Shown in pieces: positions 18,062-26,359 of a stretch of DNA of 42,811 nt. This DNA is from Blastopirellula sp. (lineage in GTDB: Bacteria > Planctomycetota > Planctomycetia > Pirellulales > Pirellulaceae): assembly GCA_002733575.1 (NCBI GenBank), contig NVWB01000033.1, forward strand, positions 1-42,811, given 5' to 3'. Position 1 is the stretch's first letter, and every line of letters begins with the position of its first letter. The notes under the pieces are model-generated. The model was not told where the DNA came from and searched no databases. It saw only the letters and a list, made by a program, of their open reading frames with translations. The translations under genes and the position numbers were made by a program.

Positions 18062-20011
18062 TTAGTCTTTCTTGACTTCAAATTCAGCATCAATGGCATC
18101 ATCATCTGCATCTTCTTCTGCCGAAGCGGTTTCTGCTCCAGCGGTTGCTGCGGCTGCCGCAGCAGGGTCACCAGCATCTGCACCTTCGTACAGAACTTTG
18201 CTGACCGCGTGCGAAGCTGCTTCCAACTCACTGACTGCAGATTTAATCGCTTCCACATCTTCGCCTTTAGCCGCTTCACGAGTTTTCTCGATCGACTTCT
18301 CAAGTGGCTCACGATCTGTTTCCGTGATTTTTTCTTCGTTGTCCTTGATCAGCTTTTCAAGCTGGAAGCACATCGAATCGGCCTGATTGCGTAAGTCGGC
18401 CAGTTCACGTTTTCGTTTATCATCGGAAGCATGCTCTTCAGCATCCTTTCGCATTCGTTTGATTTCTTCCTCTGAAATTCCAGACGATTGCTCAATCCGC
18501 ACGGTTTGCTCTGTACCGGTACCCACATCGCGGGCCGAAACATTAAGCATGCCGTTTTGATCGATATCAAACTTGACTTCGATTTGTGGCATGCCTCGTG
18601 GGGCTGCTGGAATTCCTTCTAAATTGAATTCGCCCAGTAAACGGTTATCGGCCGCCATCGATCGTTCACCCTGGAACACACGAACTGTCACAGCCGCTTG
18701 GTTGTCATCGGCGGTTGAGAACGTCTGTTTTTTCTCGGTAGGAACGGTTGTATTGCGTTCAACCAATTTAGTGAAAACACCGCCCATGGTTTCGATACCC
18801 AGTGACAATGGCGTTACATCCAACAACAACACATCGGTACGATCTCCAGAGAGAACGCTGGCCTGAATTGCGGCGCCAGAGGCTACCACTTCATCAGGGT
18901 TCACCCCTTTATGCGGCTCTTTTCCAAACAGGTCTTTGACCATCTCTTGGACTTTAGGAATTCGAGTTGATCCGCCGACCAACACAACTTCATCAATCTC
19001 ACTTGGTTTTAGTCCAGCATCGGCCAGTGCTTTTTCAACTGGCACGCGACAACGGTGAATTAACGAGTCAGTCAATTCCTCAAATTTTGCACGTGTAATG
19101 CTGACCTGTAAATGTTTAGGACCAGCAGCATCGGCTGTGATAAACGGCAAGTTGATATCGGTTTGTGCTTGCGAGCTCAACTCTTTCTTCGCTTTTTCAC
19201 ACGCTTCTTGCAAACGCTGCAAGGCCATTTGATCTTGGCGGAGATCGATGGCATTTTCTTTTTTGAACTCATCGGCAACGTAGTTGATTAGTTCTTCGTC
19301 AAAGTCATCACCACCCAAGTGTGTATCACCAGAGGTACTGATCACTTCAAACACGGTTCGTTCGGAGTCATCGTCACCTTCTGGTGGTGTAACTTCGAGA
19401 ATCGATATATCGAAAGTACCGCCCCCGAGATCGAAGACCGCGATTTTTTCGTTTTTGCCCTTACCCAATCCGTAAGACAACGCAGCGGCGGTTGGCTCAT
19501 TGATAATTCGAGCAACTTCCAAGCCGGCGATTTGGCCAGCATCTTTGGTTGCTTGCCGTTGCGAGTCATTGAAATATGCAGGCACAGTGATGACTGCTTT
19601 ATTGACTTTATGCCCCAAGTACGATTCAGCTGCTTCTTTCAATTTTTGAAGAATTTTTGCTGAAATCTCTTGTGGGGTGTAGTCTTTATCGGCAATTTTG
19701 ACTTTCACATATTCATCAGCGGCACCTACGATTTCATAGGGAACCATTTTTTCTTCGGAGCCGACTTCATTGTGGCGTCGGCCCATGAATCGCTTGATCG
19801 AATAAACTGTTTTAGTCGGGTTGGTCACTGCCTGACGTCGAGCAGGCTCTCCAACTAAGACATCGCCCTTGTCAGTAAATGCAACAACGCTCGATGTAAG
19901 CCGGTTACCTTCTGCATTGGGGATAATTTTAATTTCGGAACCTTCCATTACTGAAACAACTGAATTCGTTGTTCCCAGATCGATCCCGATAATGGTTTCG
20001 CCTTCTGCCAT
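18062..20011 (-). CDS. dnaK: Molecular chaperone DnaK (Hsp70)
   Basis: A 649-residue Hsp70 with an ATPase domain beginning GIDLGTTNS (9-17), the phosphate-2 region FDLGGGTFD, and [12 protein letters not shown]. The interdomain linker ([13 protein letters not shown]) leads to the substrate-binding domain and helical lid. The C-terminal tail is Ala/Asp-rich and ends FEVKKD. ATG is preceded by GGAG with proper spacing. grpE and dnaJ are not adjacent. A small hairpin (20032-20047) sits in the leader just upstream of the ribosome-binding site. The gene folds cytosolic proteins and hands aggregates to ClpB, encoded just downstream. Confidence 0.99.
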   Translation of the reverse strand: MAEGETIIGIDLGTTNSVVSVMEGSEIKIIPNAEGNRLTSSVVAFTDKGDVLVGEPARRQAVTNPTKTVYSIKRFMGRRHNEVGSEEKMVPYEIVGAADEYVKVKIADKDYTPQEISAKILQKLKEAAESYLGHKVNKAVITVPAYFNDSQRQATKDAGQIAGLEVARIINEPTAAALSYGLGKGKNEKIAVFDLGGGTFDISILEVTPPEGDDDSERTVFEVISTSGDTHLGGDDFDEELINYVADEFKKENAIDLRQDQMALQRLQEACEKAKKELSSQAQTDINLPFITADAAGPKHLQVSITRAKFEELTDSLIHRCRVPVEKALADAGLKPSEIDEVVLVGGSTRIPKVQEMVKDLFGKEPHKGVNPDEVVASGAAIQASVLSGDRTDVLLLDVTPLSLGIETMGGVFTKLVERNTTVPTEKKQTFSTADDNQAAVTVRVFQGERSMAADNRLLGEFNLEGIPAAPRGMPQIEVKFDIDQNGMLNVSARDVGTGTEQTVRIEQSSGISEEEIKRMRKDAEEHASDDKRKRELADLRNQADSMCFQLEKLIKDNEEKITETDREPLEKSIEKTREAAKGEDVEAIKSAVSELEAASHAVSKVLYEGADAGDPAAAAAATAGAETASAEEDADDDAIDAEFEVKKD

Positions 20012-20031
20012 GATAATTCTCCTTTTTGGTA

Positions 20032-20047
20032 CGAGTTGTTTAACTCG
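20032..20047 (-). promoter_or_regulatory. Leader hairpin upstream of the dnaK ribosome-binding site
   Basis: CGAGTT (20032-20037) and AACTCG (20042-20047) pair around a four-base loop, ending about 20 bases before the dnaK ATG. It could modulate translation in a temperature-dependent manner. The six-bp stem does not cover the GGAG in the simplest fold, so this is weak. Confidence 0.3.
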
Positions 20048-20411
20048 CTTTATTATTTATTTGCTATCTCAGCTCAAATGTCGATTCAAAATCTGCCGAG
20101 GTTTACCTAAATTTATTAATAGTAATTTAAAGCAAAGAGTGTGCCAATTGGATTGAAAGTCGAATTAATTCAACCTAAAGTATTATACAGTAATGAGATA
20201 CAGTCATTGGCAAACAATCGTGGCAGTCCACCGTATTTGCCTGAACTCTAGTTACTGCCATATTGGCAGTAATATCAAACCGCCGTTTAGGGGCTATATT
20301 TCATGACGCTTGATTTGCTACCTGCGAAATTTGTTAAGATCTGAACTTCAAGTCAGCAGAGTTCGGTTCAGCAGTCTCGATCCAATAATTAGGTGAGGAA
20401 GCAGTAGTTCG
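20048..20411. other. Divergent dnaK-pheA promoter region
   Basis: This spacer must hold promoters for dnaK (minus) and pheA (plus). ATTATA at 20182-20187 gives TATAAT on the minus strand, a possible dnaK -10 without a well-placed -35. No CIRCE element (TTAGCACTC-N9-GAGTGCTAA) is present. The palindrome at 20252-20272 is the strongest motif. Confidence 0.45.
20252..20272. promoter_or_regulatory. 9-3-9 palindrome between dnaK and pheA
   Basis: TTACTGCCA (20252-20260), TAT and TGGCAGTAA (20264-20272) form a perfect inverted repeat. A further TGGCAGT half-site occurs at 20221-20227 and a TTGGCA lies near 20207. It looks like an operator for a dimeric regulator. No T tract follows, so it is not a terminator. 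The regulator is unknown. Confidence 0.55.
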
Positions 20412-21491
20412 ATGGCAAAAAAGAAATCTGGCCAAACATCGGCTGTCAAAAAATCGATTTTAAAGCTTGATCAACAACTGTTGAAATTGATTAACGAGCG
20501 TGCGCAAATCGTCAAAGATGCTTCCGAGGGCGATGCGCAGATCGATATCCAATTGCATCTCAAAAATACGGATTTTGAGGCCCTATCAAAGCAAAATAAG
20601 GGGCCAATCCATGAGAATTCGCTCCATGCAATTTATCGGGAAGTAGAAAGTGGCTGCCGAGCGATATCCTCCCAGCAGAAAGTGGCCTATTTAGGTCCAC
20701 AGTTCAGCTACAGTCATCAGGCAGCCATCGAACGATTTGGCCAATGTGCCGATTTGGTTCCTGTAGCCACCATTGCCGCTGTTTTTGAAGAAATCGACCG
20801 CAATCAGGCCGATTTTGGGTTGGTTCCCGTCGAAAACTCCAACGATGGACGAGTCACTGATACGCTCGATATGTTCGCAAAATTGCCGGTGAAAATCTGT
20901 GGTGAAGTCCAACTACATATTCACCACAATCTATTGGCCATGTGCCAGCGTGCCGAGATTAAAGAGGTTTACAGCAAACCGCAAGCGATTTCACAGTGCA
21001 GGAATTGGTTGGCAAAACATTTGCCCCAAGCCAAACTATGCGAAATGACCAGCACTGCTGCTGCGGCCCAGTTAGCGGCAAAAAAACCGGGCATTGCGGC
21101 AATTGCCAGTCGGGCAGCCGGAATCAATTATCAACTCAATACCGTAGCGGCAAACATTGAAGACAACCAACATAATGTGACCCGTTTCGCAGTTATTGGG
21201 CACCAAACCGGCAAGCGAACCGGAGATGACAAAACGACTTTAATGTTCCAGCTAGAGCATAAGCCTGGCGCATTAGCCGATGCGATGACCATTTTCAAAC
21301 GCCATAAATTGAATTTGACCTGGATAGAGTCTTTCCCATTACCAGGGAAAGGGAAAGAATATCTGTTCTTTGTGGAAATGCAGGGCCATCAAAACGACCT
21401 GAAACTGCGCAAAGCAATCGCATCTTTGGAGAAAAAGTCGGTTCGATTAGATACTCTGGGCAGTTATCAGAATACCGAGCCTATCGAATAA
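20412..21491 (+). CDS. pheA: Prephenate dehydratase (P-protein type) with degenerate chorismate mutase-like N domain
   Basis: A 359-residue enzyme of phenylalanine synthesis, converting prephenate to phenylpyruvate. Residues about 12-88 align with an AroQ chorismate mutase helix bundle. The dehydratase domain (about 90-265) contains VAYLGPQFSYSHQAA and the catalytic TRF motif (257-259). An ACT regulatory domain (about 274-350) has GALA at 286-289 but ESFP (306-309) where the Phe-binding ESRP motif is expected. In the mutase domain only the Arg of NERAQ (R30) is obvious; positions equivalent to K39, D48 and R51 of E. coli PheA are D41, L50 and T53. Thus dehydratase activity is expected and mutase activity doubtful. 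It is likely single-gene; the region upstream is shared with dnaK. Confidence 0.92.
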   Translation: MAKKKSGQTSAVKKSILKLDQQLLKLINERAQIVKDASEGDAQIDIQLHLKNTDFEALSKQNKGPIHENSLHAIYREVESGCRAISSQQKVAYLGPQFSYSHQAAIERFGQCADLVPVATIAAVFEEIDRNQADFGLVPVENSNDGRVTDTLDMFAKLPVKICGEVQLHIHHNLLAMCQRAEIKEVYSKPQAISQCRNWLAKHLPQAKLCEMTSTAAAAQLAAKKPGIAAIASRAAGINYQLNTVAANIEDNQHNVTRFAVIGHQTGKRTGDDKTTLMFQLEHKPGALADAMTIFKRHKLNLTWIESFPLPGKGKEYLFFVEMQGHQNDLKLRKAIASLEKKSVRLDTLGSYQNTEPIE

Positions 21492-21523
21492 CACTCGTAA
21501 TTGGTGCTCTACATTGGCACTTT

Positions 21524-21547
21524 AAAGCCATAAAAGGCAGGCTTTTT
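21524..21547 (+). terminator. Possible weak terminator after pheA
   Basis: AAAGCC (21524-21529) can pair with GGCTTT (21540-21545) across a 10-base loop, followed by TT. The stem is short, so this is only a candidate. Confidence 0.35.
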
Positions 21548-21667
21548 CCTAAAAACTATCGATTCTAGGCAGAAGAACCGGAATTCTACAGCGAATCTCC
21601 TATCAGTTTGCAGTGAGTGCCATGGACGAAAGCAATTACTTCGTGATAAACTGGCGGATTCGCAACA

Positions 21668-21734
21668 CCTTGCCATAGCAAGGCTTGCATATAATTAAGT
21701 TAATTAAATCTGAGCTAGGCCAGAGAACTAGCTC
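21668..21734 (+). promoter_or_regulatory. tpiA leader with -10 box and two hairpins
   Basis: CCTTGC-CATA-GCAAGG (21668-21683) and GAGCTAG-9-CTAGCTC (21712-21734) are two perfect short hairpins. Between them TATAAT (21690-21695) is a perfect -10 box; the best -35 match, TTGCCA at 21670, is only 14 bases away. The second hairpin ends six bases before the AGGAG that serves tpiA. Confidence 0.35.
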
Positions 21735-21752
21735 GCTTCAGGAGTTTGCAGC

Positions 21753-22505
21753 GTGAGACGTCCTTTTATTGCTGGTAACTGGAAAATGAACACCACCAAG
21801 GCAGATGCCGTTGCGCTGGCATCTGCACTTGCTTCAGGCATTAATGCAGATGCAAACGCCGATGTGGCCGTTTGTCCTCCAGGCGTCTATCTTGATGCGG
21901 TTGTTGCTGCGGTTAGTGGATCAGCCGTTGCTGTTGGTGCTCAAAACATGCACCACGAAGCATCTGGTGCCTACACTGGCGAGTTATCAGGCGGCATGCT
22001 GCAAGATATTGGCTGTACTTACGTCATCTTAGGGCATAGCGAAAGACGCCATGTGTTCGGAGAATCAAGCAGTGACGTCAACAAAAAAGTTCATACAGCA
22101 TTGGCATTGGGCCTAAAGCCCATTGTATGTGTTGGTGAATTGCTAGAAGAACGAGAAGCAGGCAAAACAGCGGATGTGAATTCCGAACAACTATACGGTT
22201 CGCTTGCCGGAGTCACGGCTGAGCAAATGGCCAACGTAACGCTTGCCTATGAACCAGTTTGGGCTATCGGAACCGGCAAAGTTGCCACGCCAGAGCAAGC
22301 AGAAGCCGTGCATGCTGATATTCGCAAGTTCTTGGCTTACCGATATAATGACGAAGTCGCAAACTCGGTTCGTATTCAATATGGCGGAAGTGTGAAGCCA
22401 GGCAATGCAAACGAATTGCTGTCGCAACCGAACATTGATGGTGCCTTGGTCGGCGGAGCCGCACTTAGTGCAGAGAGCTTCCTCGGAATCATCGCTGCCG
22501 CTTAA
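21753..22505 (+). CDS. tpiA: Triosephosphate isomerase
   Basis: A 250-residue glycolytic enzyme interconverting dihydroxyacetone phosphate and glyceraldehyde 3-phosphate. Visible signatures: NWKMN near the N terminus (catalytic Lys), GHSERR (catalytic His), the [11 protein letters not shown] loop with catalytic Glu, and the phosphate-binding YGGSVKPGN. Length matches the family. The start is GTG with AGGAG eight bases upstream. secG follows after 88 bases; tpiA-secG linkage is common in bacteria and suggests co-transcription. Confidence 0.98.
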   Translation: MRRPFIAGNWKMNTTKADAVALASALASGINADANADVAVCPPGVYLDAVVAAVSGSAVAVGAQNMHHEASGAYTGELSGGMLQDIGCTYVILGHSERRHVFGESSSDVNKKVHTALALGLKPIVCVGELLEEREAGKTADVNSEQLYGSLAGVTAEQMANVTLAYEPVWAIGTGKVATPEQAEAVHADIRKFLAYRYNDEVANSVRIQYGGSVKPGNANELLSQPNIDGALVGGAALSAESFLGIIAAA

Positions 22506-22593
22506 TTTAAACTCTTACATTAACTTGAGTGTTTCCAACGGATGGAATCACTTTTACACCTCCCCACAATAAATTATTGGATTGCTGATTATC

Positions 22594-23082
22594 ATGACAG
22601 ACTTCATCCTGATGGCCGATTGGAAACAATGGATAATCGGCCCTGCCATGTTTTTCATTTCGTTCTTCCTCATCTTGCTTGTACTTGTACAGCGAGGTCG
22701 CGGTGGCGGATTAGCAGGAGCCTTGGGTGGCGCTGGCGGTCAAAGTGCATTTGGCACAAAGGCTGGCGATGTTTTCACAAAAATTACCGTTGGCTTTGCT
22801 GCCATCTGGATTCTGCTTTGTGTGTTAGCCCTAACCGTTTTGCAAGATACATCTTCTGGTCAGGATAAGGTGAAAACCCCAGATGGCTTCAATGCCACAG
22901 CTGGTGATGACACTGACACTACCCCAGCCGCGACTGATGGTTTAAATACTGATCCAAGCGAAGAAACTGAAGCCCCAATGACTGAGACTAAGACAACTAC
23001 CACAGACACGGAAGCAGAAGCGACAACCGTGCCCTCAGACCTGAATACCGAGCCAGCAGAAACACCCCCAGCAACAGAATAA
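22594..23082 (+). CDS. secG: Preprotein translocase subunit SecG
   Basis: A 162-residue inner-membrane subunit of SecYEG. The first helix (about 11-31, [19 protein letters not shown]) is followed by the hallmark Gly-rich cytoplasmic loop [17 protein letters not shown] and [14 protein letters not shown] second helix (about 68-88) follows. The C-terminal extension of about 75 residues is Thr/Asp/Glu/Pro-rich and unusual in length; many SecG proteins stop near 75-110 residues. I chose the ATG at 22594 over an upstream in-frame TTG because it begins directly before the membrane segment. It follows tpiA. Confidence 0.92.
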   Translation: MTDFILMADWKQWIIGPAMFFISFFLILLVLVQRGRGGGLAGALGGAGGQSAFGTKAGDVFTKITVGFAAIWILLCVLALTVLQDTSSGQDKVKTPDGFNATAGDDTDTTPAATDGLNTDPSEETEAPMTETKTTTTDTEAEATTVPSDLNTEPAETPPATE

Positions 23083-23149
23083 CTTTCTTGTGGCGTCCCA
23101 GACTGTTTTTGTATTTGTAACCGTAGTGATTTTGTGAGGAGATTTCTTC

Positions 23150-24034
23150 GTGCTTTTAAGTATGACTGGCTACGGGGAGTCTCATTTTCAAGAGAATGGC
23201 ACTGCGGTATCAATTGAAGTGAGAACGATTAACAATCGTTACTTCAAGCTGAATATCCGAGGTGCAGATGGCTACAATTCGCTTGAGTCACAAATAGAAG
23301 CATGTATTCGCAAGCAGATCAAACGTGGTACCGTGTCTGTTACGATCCGAGTTTCACGTGATGCTCAAGAGGACGAATATCAGATCAATCAGGAAGTTTT
23401 AGGCAGCTACCTGCGGCAGTTGCGTAATTCTGAATTGATTCAAAACCCGGATGAATCATCGCTATTGAATTCCGTTTTGCAGTTGCCAGGTGTCATACGC
23501 GAGCAAGGAACAGACGCAAGAGAGGCTTCCGAAGACTGGCCTTTGATTCAGAAATCGTTAAACGAAGCATTAACTCGTTTAAATGAAATGCGACAAGAGG
23601 AAGGTCAGGCCACAGCAAAGGACTTGACTTCCAATTGTAAAATCATCGGCCAAGAGTTGAGCGAAGTTGAAAAGCGGGCTCCTCAAGTCGTTGAAAATTA
23701 TCGAACACGGATCACGGATCGACTCAACAAAATCCTTGAAGATTATGATGTCGAAACAGACACCGCAGTCATCGTGCGTGAAGTTGGGATTTTTGCTGAG
23801 AGAGCCGACATTGCGGAAGAAACCGTACGACTCAACAGTCATTTAGAACAATTTGCTGCGATCATGAACAACGAACAGATCGCTGGCAAAAAACTAGAAT
23901 TCCTGACTCAAGAGATTGGCCGCGAAACCAATACGATTGGTTCAAAAGCAAATGATGCCGAGATCGCTTTGCACGTGGTCGAAATGAAATCGGCAATCGA
24001 GCGAATTCGAGAACAGATACAAAATATTGAATAA
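23150..24034 (+). CDS. yicC: YicC family endoribonuclease
   Basis: A 294-residue protein beginning MLLSMTGYG, the family hallmark, with NNRYFKL close behind and the conserved C-terminal block (KLEFLTQEIGRETNTIGSKA) near the end. YicC proteins are reported endoribonucleases involved in small-RNA turnover. The start is GTG at 23150, behind GAGGAG (about nine bases). The gene is 19-39 bases upstream of gmk, depending on the gmk start, and is the first of the yicC-gmk-rpoZ-coaC-coaB run. Confidence 0.95.
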   Translation: MLLSMTGYGESHFQENGTAVSIEVRTINNRYFKLNIRGADGYNSLESQIEACIRKQIKRGTVSVTIRVSRDAQEDEYQINQEVLGSYLRQLRNSELIQNPDESSLLNSVLQLPGVIREQGTDAREASEDWPLIQKSLNEALTRLNEMRQEEGQATAKDLTSNCKIIGQELSEVEKRAPQVVENYRTRITDRLNKILEDYDVETDTAVIVREVGIFAERADIAEETVRLNSHLEQFAAIMNNEQIAGKKLEFLTQEIGRETNTIGSKANDAEIALHVVEMKSAIERIREQIQNIE

Positions 24035-24073
24035 GATCGCCAACGATAATCATTGGTTGATTTAGAAAATACC

Positions 24074-24664
24074 ATGTCAGAACAGCAACAGGGCAAACTT
24101 GTAATTTTGTCAGGGCCGGCAGGCTCAGGTAAATCTACGGTTGTCCGCCAGTTGTTAGATAAATATCCTGGTCGATTAGAGCTGAGTGTTTCGGCAACAA
24201 CTCGCAAACCCCGATCAGGCGAAGTAGATGGCGTGGCCTATCACTTTTTAACCGTAGATCAATTCCTGCAAAAACGCGAAGCAGGAGAGTTCCTTGAATC
24301 GTTTGAGGTGTTTGGTCTCGGCAACTGGTATGGCACCCTGCAAAGCGAAGTAGAGAATCGTATTCAAAATGGCATTTCGGTACTGTTAGAAATTGATGTT
24401 GAAGGTGCGATGCAAGTCGTAGAACAATATCCTCAAGCAGTTACGATTTTCCTCGACCCTGGTAGTTTAGAAGTTTTAGAACAACGACTACGAGGTCGGA
24501 AAACGGAAACAGAATCAGTAATACAACGAAGGTTAGAAGTCGCTCACGAAGAGATGGAGATGGCTCCTAGATATAAATACCAAGTAATCAATAACAAGCT
24601 CGAACATGCGGTTGAGCAAATTTGTCAAATCATCAGCAATGACCCCGGAGAAATAGTACGATGA
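24074..24664 (+). CDS. gmk: Guanylate kinase
   Basis: A 196-residue cytosolic kinase that phosphorylates GMP to GDP. The P-loop is GPAGSGKST (14-22). The GMP-binding region includes [16 protein letters not shown] and the YHF motif, then [11 protein letters not shown] and the lid segment RGRKTETE. I chose ATG at 24074 rather than the upstream in-frame TTG at 24053 because the P-loop offset then matches the family. The TGA stop overlaps the rpoZ ATG (ATGA), showing translational coupling. Confidence 0.96.
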   Translation: MSEQQQGKLVILSGPAGSGKSTVVRQLLDKYPGRLELSVSATTRKPRSGEVDGVAYHFLTVDQFLQKREAGEFLESFEVFGLGNWYGTLQSEVENRIQNGISVLLEIDVEGAMQVVEQYPQAVTIFLDPGSLEVLEQRLRGRKTETESVIQRRLEVAHEEMEMAPRYKYQVINNKLEHAVEQICQIISNDPGEIVR

Positions 24665-24927
24665 TGGAAGAACTAAAAGATGAAGCGATCATTGAAAAAG
24701 TGGGTGGTCGATTCAAGCTTTCTACCTTGATTCAAAAACGTATGGTTGCCCTCAATGCCGGCAGTCGCCCATTGGTAGACATTCAAGCCGAAAACAAGAT
24801 GGTCATCGTTCTTGAAGAAATCAAACAAGACAAAATCTATCTTGATATGTCGCGTGAAGTCAAAATCACGGGCGACCTAGAAGGAACCGGTCAAATCCTT
24901 GATGACTTAGGTGCAGGCGAGTTATGA
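24661..24927 (+). CDS. rpoZ: RNA polymerase omega subunit
   Basis: An 88-residue protein with the omega-type core [19 protein letters not shown], followed by [10 protein letters not shown]. Omega assists folding of the beta-prime subunit of RNA polymerase. It is divergent from the E. coli protein, and the name rests on the core plus context: gmk-rpoZ linkage is conserved across many bacteria. It overlaps both neighbours (ATGA with gmk, four bases with coaC), so it is read within a coupled operon. Confidence 0.85.
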   Translation: MMEELKDEAIIEKVGGRFKLSTLIQKRMVALNAGSRPLVDIQAENKMVIVLEEIKQDKIYLDMSREVKITGDLEGTGQILDDLGAGEL

Positions 24928-25466
24928 GCCAGCGTGAGGTGGTGATTGGAGTAACTGGAGGAGTGGCTGCCTACAAAACGGCCACTCTTGTTAGTCGGCT
25001 TGCACAAGCAGATATCCAAGTCACCACCGTCATGACTGACGCTGCTCAGCAGTTTGTTGGAGCAGCAACTTTCGCCTCACTTTCAGGTCGTCCTGTCGCT
25101 ACTCACCTGTTCGATAGTTCGTATCCACTTGGGGCACACATCGAAATTGCTCGTCGCGCGGACCTGTTTTGTGTTGCACCTGCGACTGCGGATTTTCTCG
25201 CAAAGTCAGCTAACGGCTTGGCAGACGATCTACTAAGCACACTCTACTTGGCATTCACCGGTCCGGTGTTAATGGCCCCTGCAATGAATGCAGAAATGTG
25301 GGCACAGCCAGCCGTTCAGAGAAATGTTCATCAACTGATAGAAGATGACGTACAAATGATCGGTCCAGAAGAGGGCTGGCTCAGTTGCCGAGACCAAGGG
25401 GCAGGTCGCATGTCTGAACCTGAGACGATTCTGTCGACGATCATAGACAAGTTGAATTCTCTTTAA
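24924..25466 (+). CDS. coaC: Phosphopantothenoylcysteine decarboxylase (separate CoaC)
   Basis: A 180-residue flavoprotein that decarboxylates 4'-phosphopantothenoylcysteine in coenzyme A synthesis. It shows the N-terminal flavin site ([10 protein letters not shown]), catalytic His in GAHIEIAR (H72), the PAMNAEMW substrate motif (119-126) and the catalytic Cys in [11 protein letters not shown] (C155). In most bacteria this domain is fused to CoaB; here it ends at 25466 and CoaB starts 16 bases later in a different frame. The start overlaps rpoZ by four bases (ATGA). Confidence 0.95.
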   Translation: MSQREVVIGVTGGVAAYKTATLVSRLAQADIQVTTVMTDAAQQFVGAATFASLSGRPVATHLFDSSYPLGAHIEIARRADLFCVAPATADFLAKSANGLADDLLSTLYLAFTGPVLMAPAMNAEMWAQPAVQRNVHQLIEDDVQMIGPEEGWLSCRDQGAGRMSEPETILSTIIDKLNSL

Positions 25467-25481
25467 GAAAGAATTGTCGCT

Positions 25482-26108
25482 GTGGCCCGAATTCTTATCA
25501 CCAGTGGACCAACGCGACAATATCTAGACCCTGTTCGCTACTTGACCAACGCCTCAAGCGGACGGATGGGCGCAGCATTAGTACAAGCGGCAATCGATGC
25601 AGGTCATCAGGTGACCGTAATCTCAGGCCCGGTCTCAGTTGAATACTCTGATCAAGCAACGGTCATCAATGTAATCACCACCGAAGAGATGCTTGAGGTG
25701 GCTCAGAAGCATTTCCCCGATTGTGATGGGCTGATCGGCGTGGCTGCGCCGTGCGATTATCGTCCTAAAAAAATTGAAGACCATAAAATCAGCAAGACAG
25801 GCAGCCCTCTAGTTCTCCAATTAATCGAGACGCCTGATATCGTGGCAACGCTTGGAGCCAGCAAAACACATCAATGGGTTGTTGGATTTGCCCTAGAAAC
25901 CGAAGATCAACATTTTCGTGCGGTAGTCAAACTTGAAAAGAAAAGCTGTGACTTAATGGTACTCAACGGGCCAGAGGCTATGAACGCTGATGAAAACTCC
26001 GTGGATGTCATCGATCCTCAGGGCACTGTTTTGCAAAGTATTCAAGGAAAAAAAAGCGAAGTGGCAGCCGGGATTTTGCAACTGATTGATGAGAATCTCA
26101 TTCGTTAG
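25482..26108 (+). CDS. coaB: Phosphopantothenate-cysteine ligase (separate CoaB)
   Basis: A 208-residue protein that adds cysteine to 4'-phosphopantothenate before CoaC acts. The start is GTG at 25482. It begins RILITSGPTRQYLDPVRYL with TNASSGRMG, the nucleotide-binding fold of the CoaB domain. Typical motifs follow: AAPCDYRPKK with nearby KISK, ETPDIV and VGFALETED. The gene is a stand-alone version of the C-terminal half of CoaBC. It ends the operon; a REPIN-like element follows, then a convergent gene. Confidence 0.94.
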   Translation: MARILITSGPTRQYLDPVRYLTNASSGRMGAALVQAAIDAGHQVTVISGPVSVEYSDQATVINVITTEEMLEVAQKHFPDCDGLIGVAAPCDYRPKKIEDHKISKTGSPLVLQLIETPDIVATLGASKTHQWVVGFALETEDQHFRAVVKLEKKSCDLMVLNGPEAMNADENSVDVIDPQGTVLQSIQGKKSEVAAGILQLIDENLIR

Positions 26109-26147
26109 ATTAATCCCACATGGGATCTTGTCCTGGTGGAGATAAGG

Positions 26148-26333
26148 GTACCCCAGTTTGCTCGCAAACTGGGCGGCACAGCCGCAAGAGGTTTCATATT
26201 AGATATGGAATAACCCTATCGGGCTGCAATAAATATTACGCGGTGCGTAATGGAATCAATTGGGGCAATTCTTGCCGTCGCGTGCGACCTCTTGTCGACT
26301 TCGTCAACCCAGTTTGCGAGCAAACTGGGCTAC
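26148..26333. repeat. REPIN-like element (two inverted REP palindromes)
   Basis: Two REP-type units face each other. On the plus strand GTAC (26148-26151) precedes CCCAGTTTGC-TC-GCAAACTGGG (26152-26173). On the minus strand GTAG (26333-26330) precedes the identical 22-base palindrome (26329-26308). Inside each, CAAGAGGT recurs 11-13 bases past the palindrome. Further small palindromes lie within (ATTACGC-GGT-GCGTAAT at 26235-26251; AATTG-GGG-CAATT at 26258-26270). A tetranucleotide plus palindrome, in inverted pairs, between convergent genes is the hallmark of REPs mobilised by Y1/RAYT transposases. No transposase gene is in the window. Confidence 0.72.
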
Positions 26334-26359
26334 CCGATCTTTGTCTAGACACTGCAACT

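Noticed and set aside
15169..20011. clpB and dnaK as one simple operon
   Set aside because: A strong terminator with T tract sits between them on the coding strand, so independent transcription is more likely.
20221..20240. Sigma54 promoter (TGGCAG...TTTGC)
   Set aside because: The GG and GC elements are about five bases too far apart for the -24/-12 spacing.
20012..20411. CIRCE/HrcA operator upstream of dnaK
   Set aside because: No TTAGCACTC or GAGTGCTAA half-site is present; the visible palindrome has another sequence.
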